From Microtetraspora glauca (GTDB taxonomy: Bacteria; Actinomycetota; Actinomycetes; Streptosporangiales; Streptosporangiaceae), in assembly GCA_001570385.1 (NCBI GenBank), contig BBYL01000027.1, positions 1-64,000 of the forward strand: DNA of 64,000 nt, written 5' to 3'. This document shows, piece after piece, positions 63,270 through 64,000 of the stretch. The notes below the pieces were generated by a model. That model was not told the origin of the DNA. It did not search any database and saw only the letters and a program-made list of their open reading frames with translations. Each line of letters opens with the position of its first letter. Within the stretch, counting starts at the first letter, position 1. A program made the position numbers and the translations under genes.

Positions 63270-64000
63270 GCCGCGGCCTCCTGTTCGGTGAGCTGGGACA
63301 GCACGATCTCCCGATACGTCGGGCAGGTGGTCATGAGCTCGGCGTGCCTGCCGCTGCCGACCACGCGGCCGTCGTCGAGTACGAGGATGCGGTCGGCGTC
63401 GCGGATCGTGTTCACCCGCTGGGCCACGATGACGATCGTGGCGTCAGTGATCTCCTCGGCCAGCGCGGCGCGCAGCCGGGCGTCGGTGGCGTAGTCGAGA
63501 GCGGAGAAGGAATCGTCGAACAGGTAGATCTCCGGCCGGTGCACCAGCGTCCTGGCGATGGCCAGGCGCTGGCGCTGGCCGCCGGAGACGTTCGTGCCGC
63601 CCTGGGAGATCGGCTCGTCCAGGCCGCCGGGCATCGCCTCGACGAACTCGCGGGCCTGCGCCACCTCCAGGGCCTGCCACAACTCCTCGTCGGTCGCGTC
63701 CGGCCTGCCGTACCTCAGGTTGGAGGCGACGGTGCCGGAAAAGAGGTACGGCGACTGCGGGACCAGGCCGACCGCTCGGGAGAGCGCGGCCGGGTCGAGG
63801 TCGCGCACGTTGACGCCGTCCACCAGCACCTCGCCGCCGGTCACGTCGAACAGGCGCGGGATGAGGTTGAGCAGCGTCGTCTTGCCGCTGCCCGTGCTGC
63901 CGATGATCGCGGTGGTACGGCCCGGCCGCGCCGTGAAGCTCACGCCACACAGCACCGGCTCCTCGGCACCCGGGTAGCGGAAGTCCGCGGACCGCAGCTC
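63266..64000 (-). CDS. ABC exporter subunit, degenerate site (5' end outside window)
   Basis: The last 244 codons of an ABC exporter subunit; the membrane part lies beyond the window edge. The ATPase has Walker A GSTGSGKTT, Q loop LVPQSPYLF, a normal signature NVSGGQRQR, and Walker B YLFDDSFSALD, where Asp replaces the catalytic Glu. The H loop has Gln instead of His (IVAQRVNT). These are the marks of the degenerate partner in heterodimeric exporters. It is coupled through the 23-codon ORF to the next subunit gene. Confidence 0.88.
   Translation of the reverse strand, partial: ELRSADFRYPGAEEPVLCGVSFTARPGRTTAIIGSTGSGKTTLLNLIPRLFDVTGGEVLVDGVNVRDLDPAALSRAVGLVPQSPYLFSGTVASNLRYGRPDATDEELWQALEVAQAREFVEAMPGGLDEPISQGGTNVSGGQRQRLAIARTLVHRPEIYLFDDSFSALDYATDARLRAALAEEITDATIVIVAQRVNTIRDADRILVLDDGRVVGSGRHAELMTTCPTYREIVLSQLTEQEAAA

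Noticed and set aside
61330..63291. 653-codon plus-strand ORF
   Set aside because: Antisense to the ABC exporter gene; low-complexity His/Arg/Gln composition.
1..64000. tRNA, rRNA and riboswitches
   Set aside because: No tRNA arm pattern, rRNA segment or known riboswitch core was recognised by eye; a covariance-model scan would be needed to exclude them.

Overview
The window is very GC-rich, with short gaps, many GTG/TTG starts, frequent ATGA stop/start overlaps and a high density of regulators, two-component systems and secreted proteins. This is the picture of a large-genome filamentous actinobacterium; Streptosporangiales or Streptomycetales is my inference from family content, not a database result. 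No rRNA, tRNA or CRISPR array was seen.

Layout. 1-1.02 kb: an IS5-family (IS427-like) insertion sequence whose transposase needs a -1 frameshift, inserted in the stop codon of a neighbouring hypothetical gene. 1.0-16 kb: mixed chromosomal genes: CYTH protein, M14 carboxypeptidase, a membrane-anchored propeller protein, an orphan histidine kinase, a WGR/propeller protein, a Cys-rich copper-storage-like protein, a sulfite-oxidase-like molybdoenzyme, a DEAD-box helicase and an ABC-F protein with a structured leader. 16-19.7 kb: a 1187-residue secreted GH87-type glucanase. 20.2-23.9 kb: an operon of thioester reductase, fatty acyl-AMP ligase and acyl carrier protein (together the three parts of a carboxylic acid reductase), divergent from a four-EF-hand protein. 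23.9-29.6 kb: a NarL-type two-component system, a phospholipid-methyltransferase-like/DedA pair, and a LysR regulator divergent from an alpha/beta hydrolase. 29.8-32.1 kb: a secreted M64 metallopeptidase.

32.5-46.4 kb is the biosynthetic core: three genes joined by ATGA overlaps encode a four-module NRPS (A-PCP-C-A-PCP; then C-A-PCP-C-A-PCP-TE-MFS) and a threonine-dehydratase-fold PLP enzyme. The second NRPS carries its own exporter at the C-terminus, and its thioesterase has Cys in place of the nucleophilic Ser.

46.4-64 kb: a decayed PxKF-domain gene, a secreted S15 dipeptidyl-peptidase with a TTA codon at position 4, SRPBCC/VOC genes divergent from an AraC regulator, an ECF42-type sigma operon with a recognisable promoter, a TetR/FAD-monooxygenase pair around a perfect inverted repeat, a WYL regulator, a duplicated YCII protein, a YoaK-like membrane protein, a MarR regulator next to a transporter remnant, a low-complexity secreted Asn/Arg- and Thr-rich protein, and a heterodimeric ABC exporter whose two subunit genes are separated by an overlapping 23-codon ORF. 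The second exporter gene runs off the right edge.
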